DNA of 64,000 nt from Fidelibacterota bacterium (GCA_018673925.1 JABHBL010000072.1:35352-99351); one strand, 5' to 3'; positions 46,263-55,469 are shown, counted from the first letter of the stretch. Notes: generated by a model not told the origin, from the sequence alone. Numbers and translations: made by a program.

Positions 46263-47048
46263 ATGGTTCGAGATCCTGCTCGTAAAAGACGACCTCTCAA
46301 GGAAAACCCACGTCGAAGGTTTATCCCTAACTCATTCACAATCTTTAATATGTTTCTGGGTTTTATGTCCATTCTTTCCTCTGCAAATGGTGATTATTTT
46401 TGGGCAGCCTGGTTCATTGTTTTTGGTGCCATCTTTGACGGTTTTGATGGAAAAATTGCCCGTGCACTTGACAGTACATCTGATTTTGGAATCCAGTTCG
46501 ATTCTCTGGCAGATATTATCACCTTCTGTCTTGCACCCTCAGTATTTGTTTATATGGTCTGGGCTCAACCCCTTGGGCAATTGGTAGGTGGGTTTTATGC
46601 TTTTATGCCACTCATGTTGGGATCGATTAGACTGGCAAAATTTAATCTTGAAGCAGAAGGCGAACAGAAGGGGCAATTTTTTGGTGTCCCAACACCCCTC
46701 ATGGCTTTAACGGTTGTGGGTATCTGGCTATTTATGAGCCAGATACATCAATATCCATTCTTGGGATGGACGCCTCATCAACCGGGGGGTGATGCTCGAA
46801 TTGTCTTACCTCTCGTTATGATTATATCTAGCCTCATGCTATCGAAGATTCCGTTTTCAAAATCACCTCCCATGAGCTTGAAGGGATCAGCAAAAGAGAA
46901 ATGGGTGCTCATATCCAGTGTAGCAATGGTTATTCTGGTCTTTGTTACCAAGGGTTTTCTCATGTTTCCACTGGCAGTTCTGATGATTCTTTCAAGTCTT
47001 TTGAAATGGACCAGAACCCAACGTGATGATGAGGTTGGGATTGAGTAA
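46263..47048 (+). CDS. pssA: CDP-diacylglycerol-serine O-phosphatidyltransferase
   Basis: The protein has 261 residues. It makes phosphatidylserine from CDP-diacylglycerol and serine. The CDP-alcohol phosphatidyltransferase motif is perfect: DGKIAR, eight residues, G, three, D, three, D (DGKIARALDSTSDFGIQFDS and the following LAD). Six or so helices follow, with a basic N-terminus (RKRRPLKENPRRR). It starts 3 nt after psd and overlaps the next gene by one base. Confidence 0.94.
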   Translation: MVRDPARKRRPLKENPRRRFIPNSFTIFNMFLGFMSILSSANGDYFWAAWFIVFGAIFDGFDGKIARALDSTSDFGIQFDSLADIITFCLAPSVFVYMVWAQPLGQLVGGFYAFMPLMLGSIRLAKFNLEAEGEQKGQFFGVPTPLMALTVVGIWLFMSQIHQYPFLGWTPHQPGGDARIVLPLVMIISSLMLSKIPFSKSPPMSLKGSAKEKWVLISSVAMVILVFVTKGFLMFPLAVLMILSSLLKWTRTQRDDEVGIE

Positions 47049-47332
47049 TGGATCCAAGACGTCGTAATATTAAAATAATTGTTCTCATGATCTTTAGCGG
47101 CGCCATCATTGGTTCCGTATTAGGGGATGTAGCTGCTGCTTTGCTTCCTGAAAGTGTGGTCCGAGATTTCTTTGTACTATCCTTTGATACGGCAAAATAT
47201 GGATTAGCCGAACCCTTTGTTCTCGATCTTAGAATATTCTCCCTCACCTTTGGATTTACTCTAAAAGTGAACTTTATGGGTGTCGTGGGAATGGGTGTAG
47301 CATATTATCTTTTACGTTATTATAGAGTTTAG
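47048..47332 (+). CDS. DUF4321 family small membrane protein
   Basis: The protein has 94 residues. An N-terminal helix (IIVLMIFSGAIIGSVLGDVAA), the phrase LRIFSLTFGFTLKVNFMGVVG and the terminal helix are the family pattern. It is probably a two-to-three-helix inner-membrane protein; the function is unknown. It shares a base with the pssA stop and so is likely co-translated. Confidence 0.75.
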   Translation: MDPRRRNIKIIVLMIFSGAIIGSVLGDVAAALLPESVVRDFFVLSFDTAKYGLAEPFVLDLRIFSLTFGFTLKVNFMGVVGMGVAYYLLRYYRV

Positions 47333-47382
47333 TGAAGTGAGTAATAAAAGCATAATTAGAAATATTTATTAAGGAGTAATCC

Positions 47383-47610
47383 ATGAGTTTACCTGGTGGC
47401 TGGGAATGGCTAATAATCATCTTATTTATATTGATCTTCTTTGGTGCAAAACGCCTGCCTGAAATGGCTAAGGGACTTGGTAAAGGTATCCGGGAATTCA
47501 AAGGTGCCCTGAGCGGTATTACTGATGAAATTGAAAAAGCTGGTAATACACCTGCTGAACCAAAAGCTGAAGAAAAAGCCGAAGAAAAGACTGAAAAAAA
47601 AGAAGACTAA
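47383..47610 (+). CDS. tatA: TatA/E-type twin-arginine translocase subunit
   Basis: The protein has 75 residues. A short N-terminal helix (WLIIILFILIFFG) ends in the FG hinge, followed by the amphipathic helix (AKRLPEMAKGLGKGIREFKGAL) and an acidic/Lys-rich tail. It forms the protein-conducting assembly for folded Tat substrates. RBS AAGGAG lies 8 nt before ATG 47383. No tatB or tatC gene is present nearby. A 233-nt gap with no convincing gene follows. Confidence 0.92.
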   Translation: MSLPGGWEWLIIILFILIFFGAKRLPEMAKGLGKGIREFKGALSGITDEIEKAGNTPAEPKAEEKAEEKTEKKED

Positions 47611-47843
47611 ACCTCATCCTGAATTTGTAGAAGTTGTATCTATTCTACCTATCCGAATATTATAATATTTTAAATTGCTGGGCTTTAAAGGGTTCTATGC
47701 ATGAATTTAATATTCGTTTCATCTACATAGGATATACCCAAAAAAATATCGTTCCGTGCGAAACAATTAATAGGTCAATGACTATAAAAGATGTTTTGGA
47801 TAAACTGCTGATTAATATGAAAAAAAAGATAGTATAAAATATA

Positions 47844-48836
47844 GTGTTACTTGCCTTTCAATACCCCGGGTTAGCCTGGTTGTTTTTGAGTATTCCTGCC
47901 CTGATTATCATCTACATATTCTATTCTCGGAAGCGATTCGGAACTCTAAGATTTTCATCCCTGCTCATGTTCGACGGAATTTCAAAAACTTCAGGTATGT
48001 GGCGAAAACATGTTCTCTATACGCTACGAGTTTTGGCTATTATGGCCATTTTTATTGCCCTGATGCGACCTCAAGAACGCAACGCCGTGCAGGAGGTCAA
48101 TGCTGAAGGTATTGATATTATGATGGTCATAGATATCTCAGGATCCATGCGCGCTATGGATTTCAAACCCAATCGGTTAGAAGCAGTAAAAAAAGTTGCA
48201 CAGACCTTTGTTTCCCAACGACAGAATGATCGCATTGGTCTCAACGTTTTTGCCAGGGAAAGTTTTATGCAATGTCCCCTGACGACTGACTTGAACAGAT
48301 TGAATGAATTTATAGCAGGTCTTGAAATCGTAAATGAAAAATTTGATGGTACGGCCATCGGAATGGCTGTAGCTGGAGCTATCAATCGATTGCGTGACTC
48401 GAATGCGAAGAGTAAAGTCATTGTTCTCCTCTCAGATGGTCGCAATAATGCAGGTGAACTAGACCCCATAACGACATCTGATCTAGCCAAAGAGTTTGGT
48501 ATTCGAATCTATACCATTGGTGCAGGAACCAGGGGCACTGCTGCCATGCCAGTCCAAACTGTTATTGGAGTAAGAAAAGTTCAGGTTCAAGTTGATATTG
48601 ATGAAGAAACCCTGACCAAAATTGCTGATATCACTGGTGGACACTATTTTAGAGCCACCGATGAAAAGAGTCTGGCGGCCATTTATCAGGAAATTTCTGA
48701 GATGGAGACAACTGAGTACAGTGTCAGAGAATATGTACAGCACGCTGAACTCTTTTATTACCCCCTTCTTGTGGCGCTTTTGCTTTTGATTATTGAATTC
48801 ATCTTAGAACGACTGGTTTTCAGGAGATTTCCCTGA
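47844..48836 (+). CDS. batA: BatA-like von Willebrand factor A domain membrane protein
   Basis: The protein has 330 residues; the start is GTG 47844. Two N-terminal helices (about 8-27 and 55-73) are followed by a VWA domain (about 90-290) with the MIDAS motif DISGSM and GTAIGMAVAGAINRL, and a C-terminal helix (LFYYPLLVALLLLIIEFIL). It is the first gene of a bat operon (BatA, B, C, D, E), linked in Bacteroidetes to aerotolerance/stress at the envelope. The usual upstream moxR ATPase and DUF58 genes are missing here. It overlaps batB by one base. Confidence 0.88.
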   Translation: MLLAFQYPGLAWLFLSIPALIIIYIFYSRKRFGTLRFSSLLMFDGISKTSGMWRKHVLYTLRVLAIMAIFIALMRPQERNAVQEVNAEGIDIMMVIDISGSMRAMDFKPNRLEAVKKVAQTFVSQRQNDRIGLNVFARESFMQCPLTTDLNRLNEFIAGLEIVNEKFDGTAIGMAVAGAINRLRDSNAKSKVIVLLSDGRNNAGELDPITTSDLAKEFGIRIYTIGAGTRGTAAMPVQTVIGVRKVQVQVDIDEETLTKIADITGGHYFRATDEKSLAAIYQEISEMETTEYSVREYVQHAELFYYPLLVALLLLIIEFILERLVFRRFP

Positions 48837-49882
48837 TGATTCAATTTGAAACATACCCCATATGGATACAGAGTTTACTCTGGTCGATAATCCCACTCAT
48901 GATATTGGCAGGTATCTGGTTTCGTCTCTCACGCAAAAATTTGGTGAGGAGGGCTGGTGATCCTGAACTTATTGAACAACTCTCCAGAAGTGTAAGCAAG
49001 CGCAAGAGATTGTTAAAGGATATCCTTCGTTTGGTAGCTATACTGGTACTCCTGTTTGCTGCGTGGGGACCTAAATTTTCAGATGAGTTGACAGAGATTC
49101 ATCGTGAAGGTGTTGATATCGTGGTGTTGCTGGATGTGTCCAATTCGATGCGAGCGCAGGACATCAAACCTGATCGGCTTGAGAAGGCTCGTTTTGAATT
49201 GAGAAAATTAATCAAAGAATTACGAGGAGATAGGGTTGGACTGGTTGTGTTTGCAGGACAAGCTCATCTCCAAACGCCCCTCACATTAGATTATTCAGCA
49301 TTTGACATGTTTTTAGATATATCAGATGAGTCGCTCATTGGTGTCCAGGGTACCTCCTTTGAGAATGCTCTGGAAATTGGGCTTAGTGCATTCGATCCAG
49401 ACGATCAGCAGCATCGCGCCATGATTGTTATTTCAGATGGTGAAGATCACGAAGGTAATCTTGAGGAAGTCCTTCAAAGGGCCCGCAAAGAAAATGTCAT
49501 TATCCATACTGCTGGGATTGGCTCTTTCTCAGGCACACCCATACCTATATACGACGATAGGGGAACTATAAAGGGTTACCGTAAAACCAGCAGTGGTGAA
49601 GTCGTTACGACCAGACTCTATACGGAAACACTTCAATCTATAAGTGTGGAAACTGGCGGAAGATTTGTACATCTCAACACGGCTGCAGCAGGTCTTGAAG
49701 AAATCTATAATGACATCCTTGGAATGGACCAGAAGGAATTTAGTCGCCATGAATTCACCAATTATAAAGAACAATTCCATTGGTTCACCTGGCTCGCGCT
49801 ACTCTTTCTGGTACTCGATTTATTGATAACGGATTTGCATAGCACAGAAAGAAACTGGGAAGGAGATTACATTCGTGATTAG
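48836..49882 (+). CDS. batB: BatB-like VWA domain membrane protein
   Basis: The protein has 348 residues. The plan is the same as BatA: N-terminal helices (about 10-28 and 62-80), then a VWA domain with MIDAS DVSNSM, FAGQAHLQTPLTLDYSAF and ISDGEDHEGN, then a C-terminal helix (FTWLALLFLVLDLLITDL). BatA and BatB are paralogues thought to form a membrane complex. The 3' end overlaps batC by 8 nt. Confidence 0.88.
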   Translation: MIQFETYPIWIQSLLWSIIPLMILAGIWFRLSRKNLVRRAGDPELIEQLSRSVSKRKRLLKDILRLVAILVLLFAAWGPKFSDELTEIHREGVDIVVLLDVSNSMRAQDIKPDRLEKARFELRKLIKELRGDRVGLVVFAGQAHLQTPLTLDYSAFDMFLDISDESLIGVQGTSFENALEIGLSAFDPDDQQHRAMIVISDGEDHEGNLEEVLQRARKENVIIHTAGIGSFSGTPIPIYDDRGTIKGYRKTSSGEVVTTRLYTETLQSISVETGGRFVHLNTAAAGLEEIYNDILGMDQKEFSRHEFTNYKEQFHWFTWLALLFLVLDLLITDLHSTERNWEGDYIRD

Positions 49883-50660
49883 CCTTGCCAAAACCCCCAT
49901 TATTTATGCGATGTTGATTTTATTTCCTGTTTTCAGTGCATTTGGTCAATCCTCTGCAAAAAAAGCCTTCGATGAGCAGAAGTATGAGGAAGCTGTTGAA
50001 GCCTGGAATAAGCTGTTGGAAGAGAATCCAGATTTAAAGGATATTCATTATAATCAAGGCAATGCCAATTATAGATTAGGTGATCTGGATGAAGCCATAG
50101 GCTCTTATGAGCAGGCCCTGAGTCTAAAAGATAAAAATGCTCTTGCTGATGTATATTACAACCTGGGTAATGCCTATTTGAATAAGCAGGATGTGGAGAA
50201 GGCTAAAGATTTTTATAAACAAGCGCTTCGAATTCGTCCTGATGATCAAGATGCAAAAGCCAATTTAGAGCTGCTGAACCATATGCCTCCGCCACCTCCT
50301 CAAGACCAAGATTCTGAGGATGGGGAGGACGATAAGGAAAAGCAGGACAAAGAAGATCAGGAAGAGAAAAACGATTCTGAATCTGAAGACCAGAACGATG
50401 AACAGCAGGATGAAGAGCAGCAGGATCAAGACGACTCTGAGGATGATAAAGAGGATGAACAGCAATCTCAGGACGAGCAGGAACAGGAAGACAAGGAAGA
50501 GCAGCAAGAGAATCCTTCAGAAGGCGAGGAACCAGTCGATCAGGAAGAGTTAATGAATGCCCAGCAATTGTTAGATGCCCTGAAAGATCGTGAAACTGAA
50601 AATATGCGTGAACAGATCAGGCTAAAGACATCAGGTAAAGACAATGAAAAAGATTGGTAA
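49875..50660 (+). CDS. batC: BatC-like TPR protein with acidic low-complexity tail
   Basis: The protein has 261 residues with a signal peptide (ending FSAFGQS). About three TPR units lie in 25-135 (DIHYNQGNANYRLGDLDEAI, VYYNLGNAYLNKQDVEKAK). They are followed by a tract of about 85 residues almost entirely Glu, Asp, Gln and Lys (residues 140-225) and a short conserved-looking tail (QQLLDALKDRETENMREQIRL). The same layout is seen in Bacteroidetes BatC. TPRs likely bind the VWA partners. Confidence 0.85.
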   Translation: MISLAKTPIIYAMLILFPVFSAFGQSSAKKAFDEQKYEEAVEAWNKLLEENPDLKDIHYNQGNANYRLGDLDEAIGSYEQALSLKDKNALADVYYNLGNAYLNKQDVEKAKDFYKQALRIRPDDQDAKANLELLNHMPPPPPQDQDSEDGEDDKEKQDKEDQEEKNDSESEDQNDEQQDEEQQDQDDSEDDKEDEQQSQDEQEQEDKEEQQENPSEGEEPVDQEELMNAQQLLDALKDRETENMREQIRLKTSGKDNEKDW

Positions 50661-52437
50661 TGAGATGAAGTCAAAGACTGTCCTTTTCATCATCTTTCTC
50701 CTTGGTATCACCACGGCTTATGGGCAGGTCCAGGTTACCGCTAGTTTGGATGCCAAACAAATTCTGGTGAAAGAATCATTTACCTGGAAGTTGGAGGTTG
50801 AAGGTAGCGATATCATGCCAAATGTCCGTATTGGAGATATTGATAAGATTGCCCTGCTATCAGGTCCAATGCAATCATCTAACTATACCATTGTGAATGG
50901 AAAAACCAGTAGTAAAAAAACCATAAGCTATACATTTGTTGCCATGGAACCCGGTCAGGTCGTATTTCCCATAGTGGATGTGATTATAGGTAACAAAAGA
51001 TACAAAACCAAACCATTGAGACTTGAGATCGTCTCGGCTCGCGGATCTGGAGGTAGGCAGACAGCTGCAAGCCAAACAGTCTATTTACGAGCTATACCAT
51101 CGAAATCAAGTGTCTATGTTGGGGAACCACTTACTGTACGCTATAAGCTTTTTACGAAAGTTGGCGTTTATAACTATCAGGTAGAGAAACTTCCAGACGC
51201 AGTTGGGTTTTGGGCTGAAGAAATACCACAGTCCGCCCAGCCAAGACTGGTCTCTGAGGTGGTTGATGGTGTTCGTTACAATACAGCAGTTTTAAAAACA
51301 GTGCTGTATTATCCTACTCGATCTGGTGAATTGGTCATCGATCCTTTAAAGACCGAATTGGAAATTGAGGTGAAATCGAATCAGAGAAGTACTCGACGCT
51401 TCAATGATCCCTTTTTCAATGATCCCTTCTTTAGTGGCAACAGAAAAGCGACCAAAAACTATCTCTCTAACCCCCTAAAGATAAATGTGAAGAGTTTACC
51501 TGAGCCAAGACCCTATAAATTTAGCGGGGCAGTGGGCAATTTTCAAATTCGAGCCGGTTTGGATACCAATGCTGTATTCGCAAATGATGCTGTTGGGCTG
51601 AGTATCTCTCTCTCTGGCTCTGGCAATTTTAAATCCCTGCAACTACCTGAGCCAAAGCTTCCTGAAGGAATTGATATTTTCAAACCAGAAAGAGTTGACA
51701 ATATCAAAATCAAGGGCATGAAGCACACAGGGTCAAAGAAATCAACCTATCTTTTGGTGCCTCGTATTTCTGGTGAAATCCTCATTGATCCTATTGAATT
51801 CACTTACTTCGATCTGAAATCTCAGAAGTATGTCACCAGAACTTCAGGCAAGATTATGATGAACGTCTATGATGCAGAAGGTTCCCAGCCTGTTGTAACC
51901 TCAGGGTATAGCAGGGAAGAGGTTGAATTAATGCAGGAAGACATTCGTTATATCAAATCTGCAGATACAAAATTTGTCAAAGCCACCACGTCCTCATTGG
52001 GAGGAACTTTCTGGATGCTTCACATATTGGGTCTTCTGGCTCTTGGTGGTGCCTTTGCTTATGAATATCAGTCTCGACGTCTTGAAGGCAATCTTGACCT
52101 ACAGCGCAGGACCAATGCCATAAAGCAGGCGAGAAAGCAGATAAAGAAGGCCGAGAAGCTTTCTGAGGATTCGGAAGAGTTAAGAGCATTGCTACATCAA
52201 TGTATTACAGGATTTATTGGTGCTCGACTCAATGTGGCCGAGAATACGCTGGATATATCAGAATTTACGGAATTATTGATCAAACATGATCTTCCTCAAG
52301 AAATTGTGGATGAGAACAAGACCTTTCTAGAGGGTCTTGCCATGGATCGGTTCGCTCCTGGAGCGGTGAAACGTTCAGCTTCAGAATGGATCTCAGCCAC
52401 TCAAGAACTCTTCCAAAAGTTAAGGAGGGTCCTATAA
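50644..52437 (+). CDS. batD: BatD-like oxygen-tolerance protein
   Basis: The protein has 597 residues, overlapping batC by 17 nt. It has a signal peptide (VLFIIFLLGITTAYGQ), then tandem beta-rich domains typical of BatD (VTASLDAKQILVKESFTWKL, YKLFTKVGVYNYQV), a membrane helix near 455-472 (FWMLHILGLLALGGAFAYE) and a cytoplasmic helical tail (about 480-597). The molecular role is unresolved in the family. The internal repeat NDPFFNDPFFSG near 255-265 is a small curiosity. Confidence 0.88.
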   Translation: MKKIGNEMKSKTVLFIIFLLGITTAYGQVQVTASLDAKQILVKESFTWKLEVEGSDIMPNVRIGDIDKIALLSGPMQSSNYTIVNGKTSSKKTISYTFVAMEPGQVVFPIVDVIIGNKRYKTKPLRLEIVSARGSGGRQTAASQTVYLRAIPSKSSVYVGEPLTVRYKLFTKVGVYNYQVEKLPDAVGFWAEEIPQSAQPRLVSEVVDGVRYNTAVLKTVLYYPTRSGELVIDPLKTELEIEVKSNQRSTRRFNDPFFNDPFFSGNRKATKNYLSNPLKINVKSLPEPRPYKFSGAVGNFQIRAGLDTNAVFANDAVGLSISLSGSGNFKSLQLPEPKLPEGIDIFKPERVDNIKIKGMKHTGSKKSTYLLVPRISGEILIDPIEFTYFDLKSQKYVTRTSGKIMMNVYDAEGSQPVVTSGYSREEVELMQEDIRYIKSADTKFVKATTSSLGGTFWMLHILGLLALGGAFAYEYQSRRLEGNLDLQRRTNAIKQARKQIKKAEKLSEDSEELRALLHQCITGFIGARLNVAENTLDISEFTELLIKHDLPQEIVDENKTFLEGLAMDRFAPGAVKRSASEWISATQELFQKLRRVL

Positions 52438-53192
52438 TGAGAACCTTCCTGCATTGGTCTTTGCTTTTTTTATTGATGCTCACCTCTGTTTTTGCGGTTG
52501 ATGTTGAAGGTCTGATGGCTCAAGGGAATGGTCACTATGAAAAGGGCGATTTTGAATCCGCTATTACCACCTATGAAAAGGTGTTGGCTACAGATATGGT
52601 TTCTACAGCACTACATTACAATCTGGGTTGTGCTTATTTCTCTGAGAAAGCATACGGGAAAGCCATCTTACAATTTGAAAAAGCCCGACAATTGAGCCCC
52701 AGAGATCCAGATGTGCAGCATAACCTTGAATATTCAAGGTTATTTCTCAAAGATCGCTTTGAGTTGCCTGAACCCATGCCGTTTATCGCCTGGTTTAAAG
52801 CGTTGCGTAAAAGTCTGTCACTGGCCGAACTAAAATTCCTGGAACAGGCTCTATTTAGCATACTGATCCTTGGAATCATCCTAAGTCGACTTATGCGAGG
52901 AAATTCGCTGGGACGAGTATTAACACCGGCAACAATTATAGCAGGTGTTCTACTTTTGGTGGTGGGTGGATGGTTCATCGATAGATCAATTGCCACGAAT
53001 GAGAAATATGCCGTTCTATTGGTTGACGAGGCGGATGTAACCAGTGCTCCAATACCAGGGTCCAGTACTTTATTTGTTATTCATGAAGGTACTTCAGGTG
53101 AAATTTTAGATGCGACAGATGCCTGGTATGAACTTAGATTGGAAGACGGAAAAACAGGATGGATAATTCATGAAGCTGTTGGCCTATATTAG
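52437..53192 (+). CDS. batE: BatE-like TPR/SH3 protein
   Basis: The protein has 251 residues. ATG 52437 overlaps the batD stop (TAATG) and follows a strong AAGGAGG (52422-52428); the longer frame from 52386 lacks a signal. It has a signal peptide (ending TSVFA), TPR units (about 25-105: GNGHYEKGDFESAITTYEKVL, NLGCAYFSEKAYGKAI), two helices (about 140-158 and 166-182) and a C-terminal bacterial SH3-like domain (VLLVDEADVTSAPIPGSSTLFVIHEGTSGEI). It closes the bat cluster. Confidence 0.85.
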   Translation: MRTFLHWSLLFLLMLTSVFAVDVEGLMAQGNGHYEKGDFESAITTYEKVLATDMVSTALHYNLGCAYFSEKAYGKAILQFEKARQLSPRDPDVQHNLEYSRLFLKDRFELPEPMPFIAWFKALRKSLSLAELKFLEQALFSILILGIILSRLMRGNSLGRVLTPATIIAGVLLLVVGGWFIDRSIATNEKYAVLLVDEADVTSAPIPGSSTLFVIHEGTSGEILDATDAWYELRLEDGKTGWIIHEAVGLY

Positions 53193-53622
53193 TTTGCTTG
53201 TACCCCTCCTCGTGTTAGGGCAGGATAAGGTCAAATTAGATGAGTCTTTTGACCCTACTACCTTACACGATTGGCCCAGTTCAAAAGCTCGTATTGAACA
53301 AATAAAATCTTTGAGAGCCTATTATGCCAGTATGGGTGATGATCCTGATACTGTCGAGGTCACGGAGTACTCCAGTTTTGTTTTTCGAGTCCAATTGGGT
53401 AGCACAAATAATTATGATGAAGCAATTGCGTTGGAAACCAGGGCTGCTTCGACCTTCGAAGATGAAATCATGATTCAATTTGACAGTCCCTATTACAAAA
53501 TTAGAGTCGGGAAAATGAACAATCGGGAAGATGCCCAAAGTTTGCAGCAATTTGCATTTCAAAATGGATTCCGACGAGCCTGGGTCATCAGGACTGAGAA
53601 TACACCAGAATTAGAAAATTAG
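53170..53622 (+). CDS. Small secreted SPOR-like domain protein
   Basis: The protein has 150 residues with a signal peptide (ISLLVPLLVLGQ), overlapping batE by 23 nt. The C-terminal 80 residues (FRVQLGSTNNYDEAIALE..YYKIRVGKMNNREDAQSLQQF) fit the SPOR fold, which in many proteins binds denuded peptidoglycan glycan strands. A cell-wall role is plausible. RBS AATTCATGAAG is poor and the start lies in the batE tail. Confidence 0.72.
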   Translation: MKLLAYISLLVPLLVLGQDKVKLDESFDPTTLHDWPSSKARIEQIKSLRAYYASMGDDPDTVEVTEYSSFVFRVQLGSTNNYDEAIALETRAASTFEDEIMIQFDSPYYKIRVGKMNNREDAQSLQQFAFQNGFRRAWVIRTENTPELEN

Positions 53623-53634
53623 AGTGGGAGAATT

Positions 53635-54381
53635 ATGTCCGGTCATAGTAAATGGTCCACCATTAAGAGAAAAAAAGCGGTTGTAGATGCCGCTAGAGGC
53701 AAAGTCTTTACAAGGATTGCCAAAGAATTAACCATTGCTGCACGAGCTGGTGGTGGTGATGAAGCAACAAATCCTCGTCTCCGTACGGCTATTTCTACAG
53801 CCAAAGCCTCCAACATGCCAACAGCCAACATTGAAAGAGCTGTCAAAAAAGGCACAGGCGATCTCGAAGGTGTCATCATTGAAGAAATTATTTATGAAGG
53901 CTATGGTCCAGGTGGTGTGGCTCTCATGATGGAGGTTGCCACAGACAATCGCAATCGGACCGTTTCCGAGATTCGTCATCTACTCAGCAAACATGGTGGT
54001 AATCTGGCACAGGCTGGAGCGGTGGGGTGGATGTTTGATACAAAGGGCATTCTCCAGGTTCCTGCAGAGGGTGTTGATGAAGATGAACTGATGATGGCTG
54101 CTCTTGAAGGTGGAGCTGAGGATATGAGTAATGAAGGTGATTTTTTTGAAATCATATCTGCCCCCAATGACCTCAATACGGTGAATGAAGCTGTGATTGA
54201 AGCGGGGTATTCAGTAGAAGTGGCTCAAGTTCAAAACATCCCCAATAATTTCACTGAAGTGAGCGCTGAGGATCTACCAAAAGTAGTTCACTTAATGGAA
54301 CTCCTTGATGATCATGACGATATGCAAAAACTATCAGCCAGTGTGAATTTTACAGATGAAATGCTGGAAGGTCTGGAGTAG
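53635..54381 (+). CDS. yebC: YebC/PmpR family regulator
   Basis: The protein has 248 residues, full length. It starts with the family hallmark MSGHSKWSTIKRKKAVVDAARGKVFTR, followed by IYEGYGPGGVALMMEVATDNRNRT and KHGGNLAQAGAVGWMF. Members are DNA-binding or translation-linked factors; some act on ribosome stalling. RBS GGGAGAA. It is followed after 3 nt by ruvC in the same frame, the classic yebC-ruvC-ruvA order. Confidence 0.96.
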   Translation: MSGHSKWSTIKRKKAVVDAARGKVFTRIAKELTIAARAGGGDEATNPRLRTAISTAKASNMPTANIERAVKKGTGDLEGVIIEEIIYEGYGPGGVALMMEVATDNRNRTVSEIRHLLSKHGGNLAQAGAVGWMFDTKGILQVPAEGVDEDELMMAALEGGAEDMSNEGDFFEIISAPNDLNTVNEAVIEAGYSVEVAQVQNIPNNFTEVSAEDLPKVVHLMELLDDHDDMQKLSASVNFTDEMLEGLE

Positions 54382-54387
54382 AACCTG
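54375..54387 (+). promoter_or_regulatory. Shine-Dalgarno and CTG start of ruvC
   Basis: GGAG at 54375-54378 is six bases before CTG 54385-54387. The yebC stop TAG (54379-54381) is in the same frame, so the ruvC start must lie between 54382 and the conserved IGIDPG coding bases. CTG gives M-R-I-I-G-I-D-P-G, the expected RuvC start; only ATC or ATT codons could compete. Confidence 0.75.
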
Positions 54388-54873
54388 AGGATCATTGGCA
54401 TTGATCCTGGTCTGAGGATTCTAGGTGTTGGGGTTGTTGACTACGATGGAAATCGCTTTAAATCAGTCTATTCTGGTGTCATAAAAACCAAAAACAGTGA
54501 TACATTATCTGATAAATTATCTGTTCTTTACAAGGGCATTGCTGAATCCATAAAACAGTTTGAACCGGATGTACTATCCATTGAAGAGGCTTTCTATGGC
54601 AAGAATGCCAGAACTGCCTTACTTATGGGTCATGTTCGTGGCGTGGCCATGTTGGCTGGAAAACATGCTGGTCTGGAAGTGCATGAATACGCCGCCCGCA
54701 AAGTTAAATCTGCTGTCACTGGCAATGGGGCTGCAGATAAGGAGCAGGTTCTCTATATGGTGAAACGATTACTCAAACTCAAAGAAGATCCAGTCACCAT
54801 GGATGCTTCTGACGCATTGGGAATAGCGATCTGCCATGGTCTAAATTACAAACTATCAAAGTTGGGTATCTAA
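54385..54873 (+). CDS. ruvC: Crossover junction endodeoxyribonuclease RuvC
   Basis: The protein has 162 residues, starting at CTG 54385 (see the start-site feature). It resolves Holliday junctions with RuvAB. It has an RNase H fold with all four acidic residues expected: D7 in IGIDPGLRILGVGVVDY, Glu in LSIEEAFYGKNART, and two in TMDASDALGIAICHG. AARKVKSAVTGNGAADKEQV is the DNA-contacting segment. An ATG-only gene finder would begin much further in and lose the first catalytic Asp. It overlaps ruvA by one base (TAATG). Confidence 0.93.
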   Translation: MRIIGIDPGLRILGVGVVDYDGNRFKSVYSGVIKTKNSDTLSDKLSVLYKGIAESIKQFEPDVLSIEEAFYGKNARTALLMGHVRGVAMLAGKHAGLEVHEYAARKVKSAVTGNGAADKEQVLYMVKRLLKLKEDPVTMDASDALGIAICHGLNYKLSKLGI

Positions 54874-55469
54874 TGTACGAGTTTATTTCCGGTAAGTTGG
54901 TAAGCAAACAGCCCGACCATGTTGTGGTTGAAACTTCAGGCATTGGCTATCGCCTCAAGGTATCCCATAGTACTTTTGAACAGTTGCCGGCTCCTGGCGA
55001 TCAGATCATGATTTTCACCCATCTCCATGTCCGTGAAGATATTTTTGATCTGTATGGATTTGCACACCGGGATGAACGTGAGTTCTTCTTCAAATTGATT
55101 GCTATATCCAAGATTGGACCGAAAGCAGCCCTGGCAATTCTCTCTGGTGGTTCCCCTGCGGATATTAGTAACTGGATTATGGCTGAAGATGCCAAGACCA
55201 TCGCTAAAACGCCTGGAATTGGCCCTACAACAGCAAAAAGACTTATACTTGAGCTCAAGCCTAAGATAGAGAAGGGCATGGGTGCCAGCGAACCAGGTGG
55301 TCTGACTTCAAGTCTAGGCACCAGCAGTATTGAGGATGAAGCCATCATGGCTCTGGAAGCCCTTGGATATTCACGTGCTGAAGTTTACTCAAAAATCCGC
55401 AAAATCGTTAAAGACAGTGACTCTGAACTGACCACTGAACAATTGATCAAGAAGACCCTTCAGAAGTAA
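54873..55469 (+). CDS. ruvA: Holliday junction branch migration protein RuvA
   Basis: The protein has 198 residues. Domain I at the start (MYEFISGKLVSKQPDHVVVETSGIGYRL), the helix-hairpin-helix region (IAKTPGIGPTTAKRLILELKPK, and GPKAALAILSG) and the C-terminal RuvB-binding domain (EDEAIMALEALGYSRAEVYSKIRKI) are all intact. It binds junction DNA as a tetramer. The start overlaps ruvC. ruvB is not adjacent. Confidence 0.96.
   Translation: MYEFISGKLVSKQPDHVVVETSGIGYRLKVSHSTFEQLPAPGDQIMIFTHLHVREDIFDLYGFAHRDEREFFFKLIAISKIGPKAALAILSGGSPADISNWIMAEDAKTIAKTPGIGPTTAKRLILELKPKIEKGMGASEPGGLTSSLGTSSIEDEAIMALEALGYSRAEVYSKIRKIVKDSDSELTTEQLIKKTLQK

Noticed and set aside
47634..47837. 67-aa open frame between tatA and batA
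   Set aside because: Non-ATG start without RBS, composition unlike a protein, and no recognisable motif. Treated as non-coding; the gap 47611-47843 shows nothing else firm.
50265..50507. Very hydrophobic 80-aa frame on the minus strand
   Set aside because: It is the reverse-strand shadow of the Glu/Asp/Gln-rich tract of batC.
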